A stretch of DNA of 64,000 bases from Cryptomeria japonica. Its lineage: Eukaryota; Streptophyta; Pinopsida; Cupressales; Cupressaceae. Shown in pieces: positions 22,726 to 35,559 of the stretch. How positions within the stretch are numbered: position 1 is the first letter of the stretch; each line of letters begins with the position of its first letter. The stretch is from positions 623,969,740 through 624,033,739 of the forward strand of contig NC_081415.1 in assembly GCF_030272615.1 (NCBI RefSeq), in the 5' to 3' direction. Below the pieces are notes generated by a model, which searched no databases, had not been told where the DNA came from, and worked only from the letters and a program-made list of their open reading frames with translations. Both the position numbers and the translations under genes were made by a program.

Positions 22726-25343
22726 TTTATCACTCATTTAGGCAAGTTTATGAGATTTTTATTTTTGTATATCTTTAAAATGCATATAAAGGATTTCCTA
22801 ATATATATATTTTTTTATAAGAAAATAAACTAAAACTAAATGCCAATTTTTTTTGAAAAGAAATAGACTACTATAATAAGATTTATTTATGCTTTAAATG
22901 AAAAAATAAATGACTAATTTATTTATTTGCAGCAGCATCATAACATAAAAGAACATGTAGTAATAAATTAAATTCATTTGCAGAATTCATAAAAATGCAT
23001 TTACTTCATTTTTTTTGTAAAACATGGAGATTTAAATACAAGCTAATACATTTCTTCTTCTTTTTGCAAAACTAACCAAAGTAGGAAAAATATACATTTC
23101 TTTAGCAAATGTAGATACAAAGTAAATCTGAATGCAAATGGGTTTGAAAACCCAACAATATTTTCCTTTCCATGGTAATATGAATAAAATAATATATTTC
23201 TTTTCTTTTGGGAAAATAAATACAACAATGGCTCTCTATTTCTTTACAAACTTCAATATTAAATACATTTGTCTTTTAAACTTTTCTGCAACATAAAACA
23301 GCAACAAAGCTCTTTATTCTTTCTTTCCCATCCCAAGCAACCTGCAATATAAACACAACTTTGACCATGGAGAGCTCACCTCCTAGCCTAGGCTTACTAG
23401 AAGCCACCCCCGAGCTTGGAGAACCAAGCACTAGACGGGTTACAAACAAGCAAACCACACAACAAATAGGGCAAACACTCAACATACATCTTCCCATCCC
23501 AAGCTACACTTTCACCACATCTTGTGATGATCCTTCCACGGGTGGAAGTGGACCAAGTACCATTGGGGAGATTGCAAGCCAAAATTACAACTCAAGCCAC
23601 CTCATGGCAATACAAAATACAACAAAGATACATTTCCATACCTTATGCCTTCCAAAGGCTCAAAGGCCATATTTTCTCCCCTTATGACCCCCAAATGCAC
23701 ACACAGGGCTATGCAGCAAGGGTCACAAAGGACACCCTTGAGAACACTCTCCATAAGGAGAGCCTCTAACCGAAGGCTGTCATACTCGTTCCACCCCAAG
23801 ACCATCCTACTCCCCCAAGAGTAGGAGATATTGGACATTCCCAAAACAAGAACACATAAACAAAAAAAACATAGAAATGAAAGCTTACATTTTTTTCCTA
23901 CAACAATTTACATAAGCACATCTCTTTCAACAAGCATTTCTTTCTTTCAAAAATAACAACAAAAACAACATAAACAAAAGAAAGTAAAACCAACCTTAAT
24001 CTGCCAATAGGTATGTTAGATATAGTTGGGGATGAGCTGCCCAAATCCACACAAACGTTTCCACCAACCCTTCACCAAAATTCTCTTCTACAACTAAATT
24101 TCAAAAATTGCATAATCTCCAACAATGGAGGGTGGGTGATTACTCACTAAGTCCCTAATCCTTGCCTAAGAAGGCTTCTCACACACTTCCCAACCCCTTG
24201 GGTGAGGTGTGAGTTCCCATTGGTTTCTCTTCCGAACCTCTTACACATTACTAAAACTAGAAAGGGAAAAGGTGAGAGAAGATGGGGAAGAGAGTTTGAC
24301 ATCAAAAGGGAAGGTTGTCTATCCTAGGAGGAACTTTCTAAGCTGAATTTTCCCTCACCTTGGAAAAACCACTTTTTGAGGTGACTAAACAGTCACATGG
24401 GAGTAGTCACATGTTTCAAAATACCCCTAACCCATAGGTATACCCTTTGGACCTTTGGAAAAGCCCTAAAACTGACCCTAGGAGTCCATTTAACCCCTTA
24501 GAAACCCAACTGAAGTTTACCTACGGGTCAAACCTGAGTTGACCACTCCCAAGACTCCCTACCCAAGGCAAATTTGGGACCACACTCATGTGTTTGAATG
24601 GCTTTGGTAGAAACAAAACTCCCTCCAAGAGACAAGTCAAAATCAATGACACTAATCAACACGTGTCAAGTGACACAATAAAATACAATATAAAAAATCA
24701 CACATGGAATTTGTCTCTTGTAGGATTACACATATACATAAAAATTAATTTTAACACTCAAGCATCATGCACTTCACAAATAAAATACATTACAAATGGG
24801 GTGTTGTCTCTCCAAATAGACAACCCCTGGCTTAACAAACATACATTGGTCTAGGTTTGGTTCTCCATATAAATTCCATGGTCACATGGATAATTTTCCT
24901 GCGCATCTCAATTAACACATTAGTAATTCCAAATAATCACAATTATACATAATTAAATATATAGATTTCATTGCACATCAAACACTCATACATTTGGCAA
25001 CAATAATTCAATATCTCATTCATTCAAATTTGATTCCACATAAGCAATTAACATAATTCTCAAAATTGAACCATTCATAAAATAAGCATCATTTCTCTAT
25101 CATCAAAATGAAGTCTTGCAATTTCCAATAATGGCATTCACCATTTCAATGTAATTCTATTCTAGCAACATATAAAGTTTCATAATCATCAAGCATAAAA
25201 TAAAGCATCATCATATGTCAATGTGATCCAAATCATGGATTCATATAGGTTCTAAATCCATAAAGCATAAAATAAAGCATCCATAATAGTCTCAATATGC
25301 AAATAACTGAAAATGTCAAACTGAGTCGGGGTAGGGCCTCACA

Positions 25344-27565
25344 GCAGCATTCAGTGGTAGGCCCCATCAATTTCAGTTTCTTGAAGACCTCATCAGAAAT
25401 GAGTTTGATATAGATGAGTAGGAGCTAAGGAAAGAGAAGTGGGTGGCTTATAAGAATGTCTTGGATTTCGTGCATCAGTTTGATGCCAGCTATGACCCAT
25501 TGTCTAGCTTTTTCCCTTTGGAGGAGAAAATAAAGTTTTTAATTGTTTGCTTTGAAGATGTGATGCAGACCCTGAAAGAGAAGAGGGAAGCTGTAATCAA
25601 AAGCAACCTTGAAAAGGTGAGAATGATCCTAAGTAGGTCAGCTTCCAGCAAAGCAATCCCTCCTGGTGATTATACATTGCATAAGAAATCTAGTTATAGT
25701 GTGCTGATGCCTACGATAGGGGAGCCCTCTACCTCTAAAGGAAAGAGGAAGGTACAAGATGTCATTGACATCCAAGAAAGCCCAAAGAAGCAAAGGGTAG
25801 GGAAAGAAGTATAATCGGATACACCTTTGTATTTTCCATCCCAATCCCCTATCCATATAGGAAATGAGCAAGCAGCAGCTGAGCAACTCCTACAATTAGG
25901 TAGTCTATTGGAAATTGCCTACACTTATGATGAAGTGGAAGAAGGAATGCCAAAAGAACCCATTGCTACTGAAATGGATATCACCACCACTGAACTCAAT
26001 GGCCAGGAGTGGGATCCTGAGATAAAGCAGGCAACTAATGCCTTCTTGGCTAACAACAATTTTGTCACATCAGAAGCATTTATGCAGTTTATATGGAAAT
26101 AGAACATAGAAAAATATAATGCTAGATGTGAAAAGAGAAAGGCTGAGAAGCCTAATAAAGATCCAACCCTGGTTGAAGAGGAAATAAAACAAGAGATGAT
26201 GGATGAGTTCAAAACCATCACCCCTGAGCAAGGGAGAGTTATGGTGGCACAAGCTGGAGTGCTTATTTTACCCGAGTGGGATATAGCAGATGCCCTGGTA
26301 CTAGGTGCAGTGAGGAAGGAGACCAAACCCATGGAGGGGATTACTTTCAATAAGGATAACGTTGCACTCGTCATGTGGTCTCTCAAGAGAAATGAGAGTA
26401 AGAAAAGCAAAGACACCCCAGGGTCAAGTTACCTTGGTGGGATGATGGTGAAGAGAGTGCAGAGTACAGGGGTAGTGGAAGCTGCTAGCACTATGTTAGA
26501 GACTAAAAAATTAGTGTTGCAGTAGCAGAAAAGGAAGCTAAAGAGAAAGAGGCCCTCCAAGTCAAGTTGGAAATAGTTTTGAAGGCCTACAACAATGCTA
26601 AGGAGGAGGTAAGAGGTAAGGATAGCATCATTGCTAGGCTGCAGAGCCAGTTGACTTGACAATACCATCAAGGTGAGTCTTCAACACTAATGATCTCCTC
26701 TTCTCCTACAAGACCTCCACCTACTAGCCCTATCATTGAGTTTCCACCATCTCCAACACCCTCCAACTCTCAAATAGTTGAAATTACTCCTCAAGAATTA
26801 GAAAACTTAAAACAGGCTCATGCCTTATATGCAAAGAAGTATGAGGAGAGAGTAAAGGCTACAATTTCCAGTTTTGCAGATACAATGAATGCCTCATTGC
26901 TCTACAACAATGTAGGTAAAATTATGGATATATGGAATGAGCTCAAGGGAGACAAGGCCATTTTGATACCTATTTTTGACAAATGGAGGCCTAGGGAGCA
27001 AGATTTAGAGTTTATGTGTGTATCCTGTGATGAAGCAAGGGCCAATCCCATCATTAAATCCACTTCTGACATCACTAAAGTCTTAGTATAATTAGTAGTA
27101 GAGGTGGATAATGTTGATAGGAAGGTTAGTTTGTGCAAAAAGGAGTATACTGATCAAGTTTTTGAGTTGCTCCTAGGAGTTTTTGCTAGCCCAAATCAAT
27201 TAAAGGACAAACAAATGTGGCTTAAGGAGATAGAAGCTAAATTGTCAGCAAGAGTTAAAGGAATTATTGATCTAGATAATACTTCTTTCTTTGTTTTGAC
27301 AATACAAGAGATAGAGAAAATTAAGTCACATTATGGTTTTCTTAATTCAGAAGTCAATAAAATGAGAAATTCTTGGAAAAGGTTGACCAAGACTAAGGAT
27401 AAAGTGATTAATTTCTCATGGCCGATAGAAGAAGTGTATGATGAGTGGACAACCAAATATGCCACCCATGATCCAGAACAGTTGGAGAGTGCCCCTAAAA
27501 AGGTAGAACAGGTTGCAACCGAACAGCTTGTTGAAGAAACTGCAGAGGCTGAAAAGAGCTTGTAA
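25344..27565 (+). pseudogene. U-family ORF, U1 copy, 3' part
   Basis: The frame left at 11971 resumes here in phase after the GCAGC duplication and runs to TAA at 27563. Visible in order: a helical region (KNVLDFVHQFDASYDPLSSF) and a basic nuclear-signal-like stretch (SKGKRKVQDV, SPKKQRVGKE). Next comes a segment with PEWDIADALVLGAV and a long K/E-rich coiled coil near 26510-26660. A proline-rich linker (RPPPTSPIIEFPPSPTPSN) and a helical C-terminus follow. A one-base shift lies in an A run near 26508, after which the frame changes. Stops at 25421, 25812, 26101, 26657 and 27088 disrupt it. No enzyme motif is seen. A nuclear or DNA-associated role is only hinted at by the basic stretch. Confidence 0.78.
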
Positions 27566-28494
27566 CTGCTTTTGCGAAAAGCTTGTAACCTCTTTATTTT
27601 GGAAAGAAATGATTGTAACAAACTCTCCTCAAGAAGTCTGAAGCTTTGTGCATCCATGTTGCTATAAATGGATACCAGGACTAGAGGAAAAAGGGATCGC
27701 AAAAGAATTGTAAGAAAACACTGCAGAAATTTATCTGAGCTTTTCTAAGTCTAATGGAGAATATTCAAAAACTTCTTGTAATATTTATTGAACTTAATAT
27801 CAATATAGAGACCATCAATTTTGAGTGAAGCCTTGTGTCATCTTCAAGTGTGTTTACAATTTGTTTACTGTTTTCATTCTGAATAATCTAAGGTTATTTT
27901 GTTTGAATGGAATTGCAAAGCAATTTTTAGTAGAAGTGTTGGCTAGCTTTTCTCTTTAGGAGGGAAATTAAAGATGTAGGGATCTCTCATACCAGTAAAC
28001 TCTTTGGAAGAGACTTTGAATTTTGATGATCATAGCTTAATTTGGAATGCATAAGTTCTCATAGGTGTCAGGCATATACAAGGATTAATAGAAACCAAGT
28101 CAATGGGATGCATAAAGATATTTTGTTTGAGGAGTCTTACTTGAGTTTAGATGACTTTGTGACCTTGGATAAGGCACTGGTATTGATTGAAGTTGTTTAT
28201 TGCATGTTTTGTTGATCAAAATGCTGAATTTAAGTATAATTTCCATTCTTTGTTTTTAGTTAATTTAAAGGTGAATAGATCCACTAGTTTGCTATGGGTT
28301 TATGTTTGAAAGTGTGAATTCAATTCACAAAGGTATACCCACCTGGGCTCTGAGTAAGTCCAAAGTGTAGAAGGTTCAATCAAACCTTGTCATATGTTGT
28401 CTTGAGAATTTCCTTATCTTTGATGTCTCTTCTGCACCAAGTTCAATCAAATTATTTTAAGGATGATTAAAGAGAATTTGATTTTGAAGACAAC
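27566..28494 (+). other. U1 3' region
   Basis: Non-coding. It contains polyadenylation-like AT-rich segments and a CCCACCTGGG block at about 28338 followed by CCAAAGTG. The same blocks occur after the U2 ORF on the minus strand (about 49650-49730), so the 3' flank travels with the family. It ends at the GGGGTG duplication with no poly(A) tract. Confidence 0.6.
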
Positions 28495-28500
28495 GGGGTG

Positions 28501-29378
28501 AATCCAATTGGTGTTTTCCATGTTGTTCTATATGCCCAAATTGCCTCTGAAAGTTGATGAGACCAATCTTTCTTGTGGAGAGACACTATTTTGGTAAGAA
28601 TAGCCTCAAGCTCTCTATTGGTAGCTTCTACTTGTCCATTAGACTATGGATGATATGGAGTAGATTTCCTATGTCTTATATTGTATTCACTGACTAAAGT
28701 TTTTATCAATGTTGATGTAAATTGAGGTCCTTGATTTGAGAAAATTTCCCTTGGTACTTCATACCTTGTAAATATTTCTTCATAGAGAAACTCAACCACC
28801 TTATTATCTCTTGCATGTTGCATAGCTCTGGAATCTATCCATTTTGTCACATAGTCTGTACATACTAAGATATAAGATTTTCCATTAGAAGGTGGATCAA
28901 TGGGGCCAGCAAAATATAATCCCCACTTGTCAAATGATGTAATAGATATTTGAGGATATAGTGGCATCTCATCAAATTTTTTAGGTCTTCCCATTCACTG
29001 ACATCTATCACATTTTCTTGTGTACTGAGCTGCATCCTTGTGTAATGTAGGCCAATAGTAACTAGTATTTAGTATTTCCAGTGTTGTCCTTCTGGCAGCA
29101 AAATAACCTCCACATGGCTTGTCATGACATGCATGCAAGATGTCATATGTTTCATCCTCTCTAACACATCTTCTCATGACTTGATCAGGTCTAGTATAAA
29201 ATAGACAATCAACAATCCATGAAAAGTTAAAACTTTTCTTGACTAGCAACCTTCTTTCCTTAGGAGAAAAAGAAATTGGTATCTTAGCTGCAGCTAAATA
29301 GTTGCCAATATTAGCATACCAAGGAGTATGAGCCTGTATGAGAAACAAATTCTCATCTAGAAAAGTGTCATCTATCAT
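28501..29378 (-). pseudogene. pol: Integrase N-terminal and catalytic parts (Athila B)
   Basis: The zinc module is intact: HACHDKPCGGYFAARRT through YYWPTLHKDA to CDRC. The core follows (SFDKWGLYFAGPID, then SNQGPQFTS, then NGQVEATNRE). Athila integrases normally read WGIDF and SDQG or SDGG at the first two acidic sites. Here they are Tyr and Asn, so two of the three catalytic residues are lost. A stop separates the two modules at 28994, another interrupts YHP-SNG near 28641. The frame breaks off in PIGFTP at the U1 insertion. Confidence 0.87.
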
Positions 29379-31110
29379 TGTAGAATCTTCCTACAATTGA
29401 AGCAATGAAAGATAATCTGCAACAACATTAGACTTTCCTGGCTTATCAACAACTGTGATATCAAATTCCTTCATCAACAATAACTAGTGAGCCAGTCTAC
29501 CAGTGATTGATGGATTATTCATGAGATATCTAATTGTAGTATGATCTGTATGCACAAATATGGGATACCCTGTAATATAGTGTCTAAATTTGTTAAGTGC
29601 ATATATGACAGCTACCATTTCCTTTTCAATAACTATATAATTCAATTCAAGTCCTTGTAAATTCTTGCTGATATAATATATTGCATTTTCCAACTTGTCA
29701 ACTTTTTGTCCAAGCACTACTCCTATAGCATAATCAAATGCATCAGTATGGATTTGGAATGGTAGAGACCAATTAGGTCCTTTTAGAACTGGTGCTTGAG
29801 TCAAAGCATGCTTAAGCTTTAAAAAAGCTTCATTGCATGCTGAGGTCCATTTAAATTCTGCATCTTTAGTAAGCAATGTATATAAGGGACTTGCAATTTT
29901 GCTGAAATCTTTGATAAACCTTATGTAGTATCCAGTATGGCCAAGAAAACTTCTCACATCTTTCTACTTCATAGGGTCATTAATATGCTGAATAACCTCA
30001 ATCTTTGTTGGATCCACTTGTATGCCTTGTACAGATATATGATGACCAAGGACTATTCCTTCTTCCATTATAATGAAACACTTCTCACTATATAGAGACA
30101 AGTTGTAGTCTTCACACCACTGCAAAACTTTCTTCAAATTACCTAATGCTTGATCAAATTCAGAACCATAAGTTGTAAAGTCATCCATATAAATTTTCAT
30201 AATATCTTGAGAAATATTAGAAAAAATATTGATCACTGCCCTTTGAAAAGTGGTCGGAGCATTACACAATGCAAAACGAAGAACAAAATATGCATAAGTG
30301 CCCCATGGGCAAGTAAATGTTGTTTTCTCCTGATCCTCAAGAGCTATTTGTATCTAATTATAGCTACTAAATCCATCCAGGAATGAAAAATATCTCTTAC
30401 CAGCAAAAGAATCCAATACCTGATTCACAAATGGCAGTGGAAAATGATCCTTCCTTCTAGCTAAGTTCAATGCTCTATAATCAACACATACTCTCCATTT
30501 GCCTCCCTTTTTAGGAACTATCATCAAAGGTGATACCCATTGACTGTCAGAGATAGGATAGATAAACCCAGCTTTCAAAAATTTCTACAATTCTTCTTTA
30601 ACTATCTCCTTCAAGGTAGGATTGACTCTTCTTTGAGCTTGTTTGAGGGGGCAACACTCATCCTTTATGTAAATGAGATGAGTACATATTGCTGAATCAA
30701 TTCCATTCATATCCTTGTAATCCCATACAAAATAATTTCTATGGAGTTGCAGCAAGTCCACTGGGCTATCCTTTTGAGTATCTGCTATATTCTTATTGAT
30801 GTTCAAATATTTATTCAATTCAACCTCTATCTTGATAGTAAGATCAATCTAATTTATATCAAAAATATGAGAATAAGACAATTCCTATGGCAACAAGGTA
30901 TGCAAAATATCATTGGCTACAAGAAAGTCCATTCCTACAATATTGGGAACCAATTCCTGCAATTCTTGGTCTTCTATTAATTCATTTATCAAGACCTTAT
31001 AAAGAATTGATTCTTCATCATATAACTTCATGAGTGGCACTCGATTAATCATCATAAGGTGATTAATAAAGTCAATTTCTTTAGATTCCTCTCCCAAAAT
31101 AGGCCAAACA
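29379..31110 (-). pseudogene. pol: Reverse transcriptase and RNase H (Athila B)
   Basis: The RT block has WRVCVDYRALNLARRKDHFP, FSFLDGFSSYN, CNAPTTFQRAVI and catalytic YMDDFTTYG near 30190. RNase H (29484-29957) has FQIHTDAFDYAIG, with Asp kept. It continues through LNYIVIEKEMVAVIYALNKF to HTDHTTIRYLM, which is further than copy A shows. The same frame runs throughout, with stops near 29963, 30353, 30584 and 30819-30884. The two copies differ by scattered substitutions, so B is a sister insertion of A or its recombination partner. Confidence 0.88.
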
Positions 31111-33539
31111 GCCTGCTACTGCTCAAGCTGAGGTTGTGCAGGGGAATACAAAGCTAATGTTTTTGTGGAACTGCCATCTAAAATAGTCATCTCTCCTGAT
31201 GTACACCCAATATATGCATCAGCTGTGGCAAGCCATGGTCTTCCCAAAATGACTAGATATCCCCCTAATGTTGCTATTGGATATAAAATCATAAAGTCTG
31301 TAGGATATTCCTAGGAATCTAGAATAACTACTATATCCTCTATGATACAATCACGTTTTATTGCAAAGCCATTAGCAAGTTGGAGAACTATGGGTGTAGC
31401 CCTTAAACTATCTATCTCTATATGTTTCATTACTTTTCTTGTCATTACATTAATGGCTACCCCTAGATCAGCTAAAACATTTTTTATTTGACTCCCATTA
31501 ATGACTATACTCACAACAGGACTACCTCCATCAGAATACTTTGGAATAGAAATTTTTCCTAACATAATATTAGCCAATTGACCCATAACATAAACTATTT
31601 ATGGATCCTTTTTCTTTCTACCAGGTTTCTTTAGGCATGCTTCTCTCAATGCCTTACCATATATTGGGACATCCTTTATTGCTTGCAATAATGGAATTTT
31701 AATACAAATATGCTTTAGTTGATCAAGAATATCAAAGCTTTGTCGTTGTTCAGTGGAAACTTCTTTGTCTTTCAATCTATGGGGAAATGGTGGTAATATT
31801 TGATTCTGAGGTATTACATGTTTAGTATCAGAGATTGGCTACTCTTCTTGTACCTTAGTAATAACTGGTTGAGAAGGATTAGGTAGAGTTGTGTCAGATT
31901 GAAGGTGAATATCATCTATTGATAAAGAATAGGTTGGGTATTGATTAGCATCAGTTGAATAAGCTTGTTGTTGTTGCTAAGATTTGATATTTGGATTAGG
32001 AAATGGTTGAGTAGGTAGTTGTGTTGGCTTAGGAGGTAGTGTTGTAGCTGCAGGAGGTTGCATTAAAGCAGGAGGTTGTGGCTGGTGAGCACAAGGCTGA
32101 TATCCAGAAGATTGGGATGACCATGATGGGTTTCCCCTCCATTGAGAGGTAGGTTGCCAATTCCCTTGAAACTGGTTCCTTGCACCCTAAGGTGGATACC
32201 AGTTTCCCTATGGCTGCTACCACTAGGGGATTTGATTAGCAAATTGTTGTCCTTGGCCTTTTGATCCATAGCAATGTGGATAATTACCAAAATTTTGAGA
32301 ATACTGTGGTTGCTATTGGTTATTTGGTGCATAAGAATTACTACTATAACCAGAAAAGGAAAATGGATCAGGTGGCATACCTTGTCTTTGAGAATTTGGT
32401 CTTCTTTGAGCAACATAGAAGACTTGTTCATCCTCACCTTGAATTGGTTTGAAATTAGGTACTTCAACATTTGCAACCATCTTACATCTTCAATCTTTCT
32501 TCTGATGTTTACAATGAGGACAAAATTCTGCAAGAAATGCATCAGCTTCCTCATGCTTCTTCTTAGCTGCCAATGTATCTAACTGAGTAGCCATATTGTT
32601 TATAATGTCCTCCTTGAAATATTTTAGCAAATGGCTAAGTTCCAATCTAAAAATTCCAGTTCTAGATGATGATGATGGTGCCCTTAGCTTAAATCTCCTA
32701 TTCTTCTTAGAAGTAGATCTGGAACACTTATTGCAAATTTCTCCTATTTCAGCCCAAGTAGATTGTGTAATGTCACCTCCCCCCATGAGATCTAAGGAAT
32801 CAGTGCTTTCATCACTGATACCCCTCAAGAATATCAATTTGAGGGAATCTTCATTCAGAGTACTATTCTTGGAGTTTTTGATACTAAACAAAAACCTTTC
32901 TAGATAATCCTCAAGGCTCTCATCTTCAGTTTGGGTCATTCTAAAGATATCATCCCCATGATGATCAATGCCTCTACAATAATCTTTGTATTTTGCAAGA
33001 AACAACCGTTTCATCTCATCCCATGTATTGATTGTGCTACTACCCAAGCTCATTAACCATCTCAAGGATGACTCCTTCAAAGTGGCTGGAAAATTTTTGA
33101 GTCTATGGGCATCTGTAGTATAGTCAAAACTCCTCTAGAGAACATCAAACTCAAACAAAAATGTATCCATATCCTCTGTCACCAACCCATACAATTTAGG
33201 AAGTGAAGATGCCAGAATGTTCTTGAGGTTAGCATTATCATGTTGATCAGAGATGGGAAACTCAAATGTTGGACTAGGTGGTGGTGGTGGATTATTTCCA
33301 ATAAGAGGTGGGTTCCCTTGCACTAGACTTATGGGGGTTATTACAATAGGCAATTCTTCTTCTTGTGGACCAAAAAGGCGCTGAAGACTACCTTCTGGAA
33401 ATTCAAACTTAGGGTGATTCAAATTTTGTGAGACTTGATACAGTTCAGAAAAAGGGTTTGTATCTGGAAAATTATCTTCTACATGAGTAGTATGAGTGGG
33501 CAGAAATCTACCTCTGGCATCTCTTCTTCTATTATGCAT
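31111..33539 (-). pseudogene. gag: Gag and protease (Athila B)
   Basis: Gag starts at the ATG 33539 with MHNRRRDARGRFLPTHTTH, followed by a P-rich segment and the capsid region (32490-33080). The cysteine cluster begins CPHCKHQKKD and then meets a TGA where copy A has Cys, so the second half of the metal site is lost. Protease (31311-31586) retains LADLGVAINVM. More stops than in A are visible between 31590 and 32000. The Q-rich linker (QQQQQ near 31970) is shared with A. Confidence 0.86.
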
Positions 33540-33610
33540 GCAGATTCATGAAATTTCAAACAATTAACTAAATACAAAAATAATCATAAAAGGTTCTTAG
33601 CTTGACACCA

Positions 33611-33628
33611 TCCCCGACAACGGAACCA
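33611..33628 (-). other. Primer binding site, tRNA-Asp type (element B)
   Basis: The minus strand reads TGGTTCCGTTGTCGGGGA, next to LTR end TAGACA. Compared with A it has TTC in place of CAC near the 5' end, and it keeps the GGGG where A has AGGG. Both are mutated from the tRNA-Asp complement at different bases. Confidence 0.8.
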
Positions 33629-33632
33629 AAAA

Positions 33633-34898
33633 TGTCTACCCCAGCTATAATGACAATAATAATACCTCTAATTGAAATCTCAATCCAAAGTTTGGACATT
33701 CATATGGTAGAGTTTACTATTCTCATGGTTGGTGTTCATTTAGTTGTCAATCCAAGAACGTAAAACTTGAAATGGGTCTGTAATATATATGCACTAAGCT
33801 CCTTAAATGATTATTCTGCATTACTGCAGTGACTAACATTATGTAGAAAGGAAAGGTAGGAATGGAAACCATAAAAGGTTAAATGAAAGCTTCATAAAAC
33901 ACTGCTGAAATGATCTAAAGAAAATAACAGAAATCACACCATTCTGTCTTGGCTACAGGAATAGTCAATGGATCTATTTCTAGTGGCTGTAGGAACAATC
34001 CAGTCATGAACTTCTACTGCAACTAAGTAAAAACTAACTTCAATGATCATAAAAATAGGATCACTCACCAAGTGGGCCCCCTTGGATGAGTGATATTAAA
34101 CTCTTAGCAAAGTGCTATTAATAGATCAGAACAACATATTCTTATTCATTTCTTCCTGAAAATTATTACATATTCTAAAAGAGAAAATTTAGAATGCTTA
34201 ATAAAACTCTACTCAATTCCTTTCCATTCTGTTCAACTCTCAGAAAGAAGGAAGAGCTTATTATAAAGAAAAGATCAACTACAATGGACAACTCAAGTTA
34301 AGCCCATAAGAAGAGGCAGATAATTATCAGATGAAGGAGGTAGCTGAGAGCTTGGCTACAGGAACTGTGGATCTGAAACCAAACCATAGTCTTTGCATGC
34401 TAAAGCGATATTTTGTGAATTCAATATGCACTAGAGTTAAAATCCGATGGTGAAGTACAACTACTCCAATTATGCCATATATTGCGCTTTCTTGAATCTC
34501 CTTCAGTTTGACCTCCAGTTATCTAAACGTGATTCTCCAGTCCTTAGGCACGAAAGAAAATCATCCACCGCAGAATCAATTATTTTTTGCACTAACGCAA
34601 AAACAACATACAAGGACATGCATATGTATCTTACTCAATTAATACAATCATTAACTCACATATGACATTATCCTAAATAATTCACATATCATAGGGACAA
34701 ATCATTTGGCAACAGGAATAAATTGGCATGGCTACAGGAATTAATTGACAAAGTTCAAACATGATTTCTTAAGTTCAGTTTTAAAATAGGGATTACATAT
34801 AGTCAATTCACAATATTTTACTATGACAATGCAACCCAAAAGATACCAAAAACCTAAGAGTCCTGATAAAAAATATGTCAAAGCATCAACTTATCAAT
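33633..34898 (-). repeat. 5' LTR of Athila B
   Basis: It runs TGTCTACCCC to ACTTATCA on the plus strand and is collinear with 4202-5438, including a 29-base segment near 34766 absent there. The outer edge abuts copia RT sequence directly. The adjacent five bases ATCTC (34899-34903) are the predicted target duplication. Confidence 0.9.
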
Positions 34899-35559
34899 CT
34901 CCACCAAAGATAATGTCATTAGCAAATACCTCACAGATCAGGATCTAATCTTCTTCAGATTTCAGGTAGATATTGCTATCTTCAATTGTTTTCTCAAATC
35001 CAATCTTCACAAGATGGGAGTGCAGGCTTTCATACCATGCTCCAGGTGCCTGCTTTAGACCATATAAGGCTTTATGTAGCCTACACACCATGTCATTGTC
35101 TTCAGATAGGGCAAACCCATCTAGTTTCTCTATATACACCTCCTCTTCAAGTACACCTTTTAGGAATGCATATTTTACATCCATTTGACATACTTTGAAT
35201 CCTTTAAAAGCTACATATACAAGAAGCATACGAATTCCTTCCAATCTAGCTATAGGAGAAAAGGTTTCTCCATAGTCTTCTCCTTCTTCTTGGGCATATC
35301 TTTTACATACAAGTCTGACTTTGTTTCTAATCACTATGCCATCCTCATTCAGCTTATTTCTAAAAACCCATTTGGTACCAATGAAATTTTTATGCTTCGA
35401 TCTGGGTACCAAAGACCATGTACCATTTCTCTCTATTTCGTCCAGTTCTTCTTCCATTACCTTGATCCAGTCTTCATCTTTATGTGCTTCTTTGAATGAT
35501 TTAGGTTCAAATTCAGAGATGATACACAAGTTTTCTCTGACCTTTCTTCTTGTAAGGAT
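34899..35559 (-). pseudogene. pol: Copia reverse transcriptase, truncated (C1)
   Basis: RT motifs: TWSLVPRSKHKNFIGTKWVF, NKVRLVCKRYAQEEGEDYGE, QMDVKYAFLKGVLEEEVYIE and [20 protein letters not shown]. The catalytic box at 34899-34934 reads FANDIIFGGD where copia has FVDDIIFG, so the first catalytic Asp is Asn. A stop precedes this box, and the gene is cut right after it. Confidence 0.88.

Noticed and set aside
28485-28500. GACAACGG at the right end of U1 as a tRNA-Asp primer site
   Set aside because: The eight-base match to the Athila primer region lacks the TGG start and the following bases. It is explained by the U1 end plus the GGGGTG duplication.
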